DNA from: Coriobacteriia bacterium
GTDB lineage: Bacteria > Actinomycetota > Coriobacteriia > Coriobacteriales > UBA8131
Assembly: GCA_009779015.1 (NCBI GenBank)
Contig: WRFC01000071.1
Location: forward strand, 1-5,147
Direction: 5' to 3'
Length of the DNA stretch: 5,147 nt
Shown here one piece after another: positions 5,076-5,147 of this stretch. Within the stretch, counting starts at the first letter, position 1; each line of letters opens with the position of its first letter. Position numbers and translations under genes: made by a program. Under the pieces are notes generated by a model. It was not told the DNA's origin. It did not search any database and saw only the letters and a program-made list of their open reading frames with translations.

Positions 5076-5147
5076 TTAGGATAGAAGTTCGGTCAGCTCG
5101 ATCCAGGCCGTCTCGAGCTCTTCGATCTGCGCCTTGGTCGTGGCCAA
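5076..5147 (-). CDS. C-terminal end of a gene, possibly an ABC-F family ATPase (5' part outside window)
   Basis: The last 23 codons and a TAA stop are visible, beginning LATTKAQIEELETAWIELT and ending ELLS. The segment is an acidic amphipathic helix with a Trp-Ile-Glu-Leu core. Many ABC-F ATPases (translation factors of the Uup/YdiF type) end in a coiled coil with a similar E..W.EL.E pattern, which makes this the best guess. Other proteins with a C-terminal coiled coil would fit as well. The reading frame is well supported by its codon make-up and position; the family is a low-confidence inference from a very short piece. Confidence 0.5.
   Translation of the reverse strand: MATTKAQIEELETAWIELTELLS

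Noticed and set aside
1..5147. CRISPR arrays, tRNA or rRNA genes, insertion sequences, attachment sites
   Set aside because: I saw no regularly spaced identical repeats, tRNA-like cloverleaf or rRNA motifs, transposase coding or flanking inverted repeats.

Overview
This window looks like part of a Gram-positive chromosome of roughly 50-55% GC, most likely Bacillota or a related wall-sorting lineage. The main evidence is a very large secreted protein on the minus strand with a signal peptide, pilin- and adhesin-type domains and a C-terminal sortase-like LPAAG signal. The Shine-Dalgarno sites are purine-rich (AAGGGA, AGGGAG). No species can be named from the sequence. All genes I can support are on the minus strand.

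Layout, read in the direction of transcription from right to left: (1) 5147-5076 is the last 23 codons of a gene, ending in an amphipathic helix that resembles the tail of an ABC-F ATPase. (2) 5075-4948 is a short spacer with a candidate promoter. (3) 4947-4588 encodes a complete 119-residue VOC/glyoxalase-fold protein. (4) 4587-4212 is a 376-base non-coding stretch holding two hairpins, short palindromes and direct repeats, and two weak promoter candidates. (5) 4211-1 is one uninterrupted open frame of 1403 codons that runs off the left edge inside its C-terminal membrane anchor.

The large protein is the most interesting item. In order it carries: a signal peptide; the first half of a DUF11-like beta domain; a jelly-roll module; a complete DUF11 repeat; a 'second half' ending in TYH; another first half; a von Willebrand factor A (VWA) domain with complete MIDAS residues; its second half ending in TYH; a MucBP-like domain; an unsplit copy of the same beta domain, also ending in TYH; a SpaA/Cna_B pilin domain with candidate isopeptide residues; and the sorting signal. 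My reading is that one scaffold domain occurs three times, and that two copies carry large functional modules inserted at the same internal position. This resembles tip adhesins of sortase-assembled pili, but no sortase or pilus backbone gene lies inside the window.

The VOC enzyme and the ABC-F-like gene appear to be ordinary housekeeping or detoxification neighbours with no evident link to the adhesin. The long leader in front of the adhesin suggests that it is transcribed and controlled separately.
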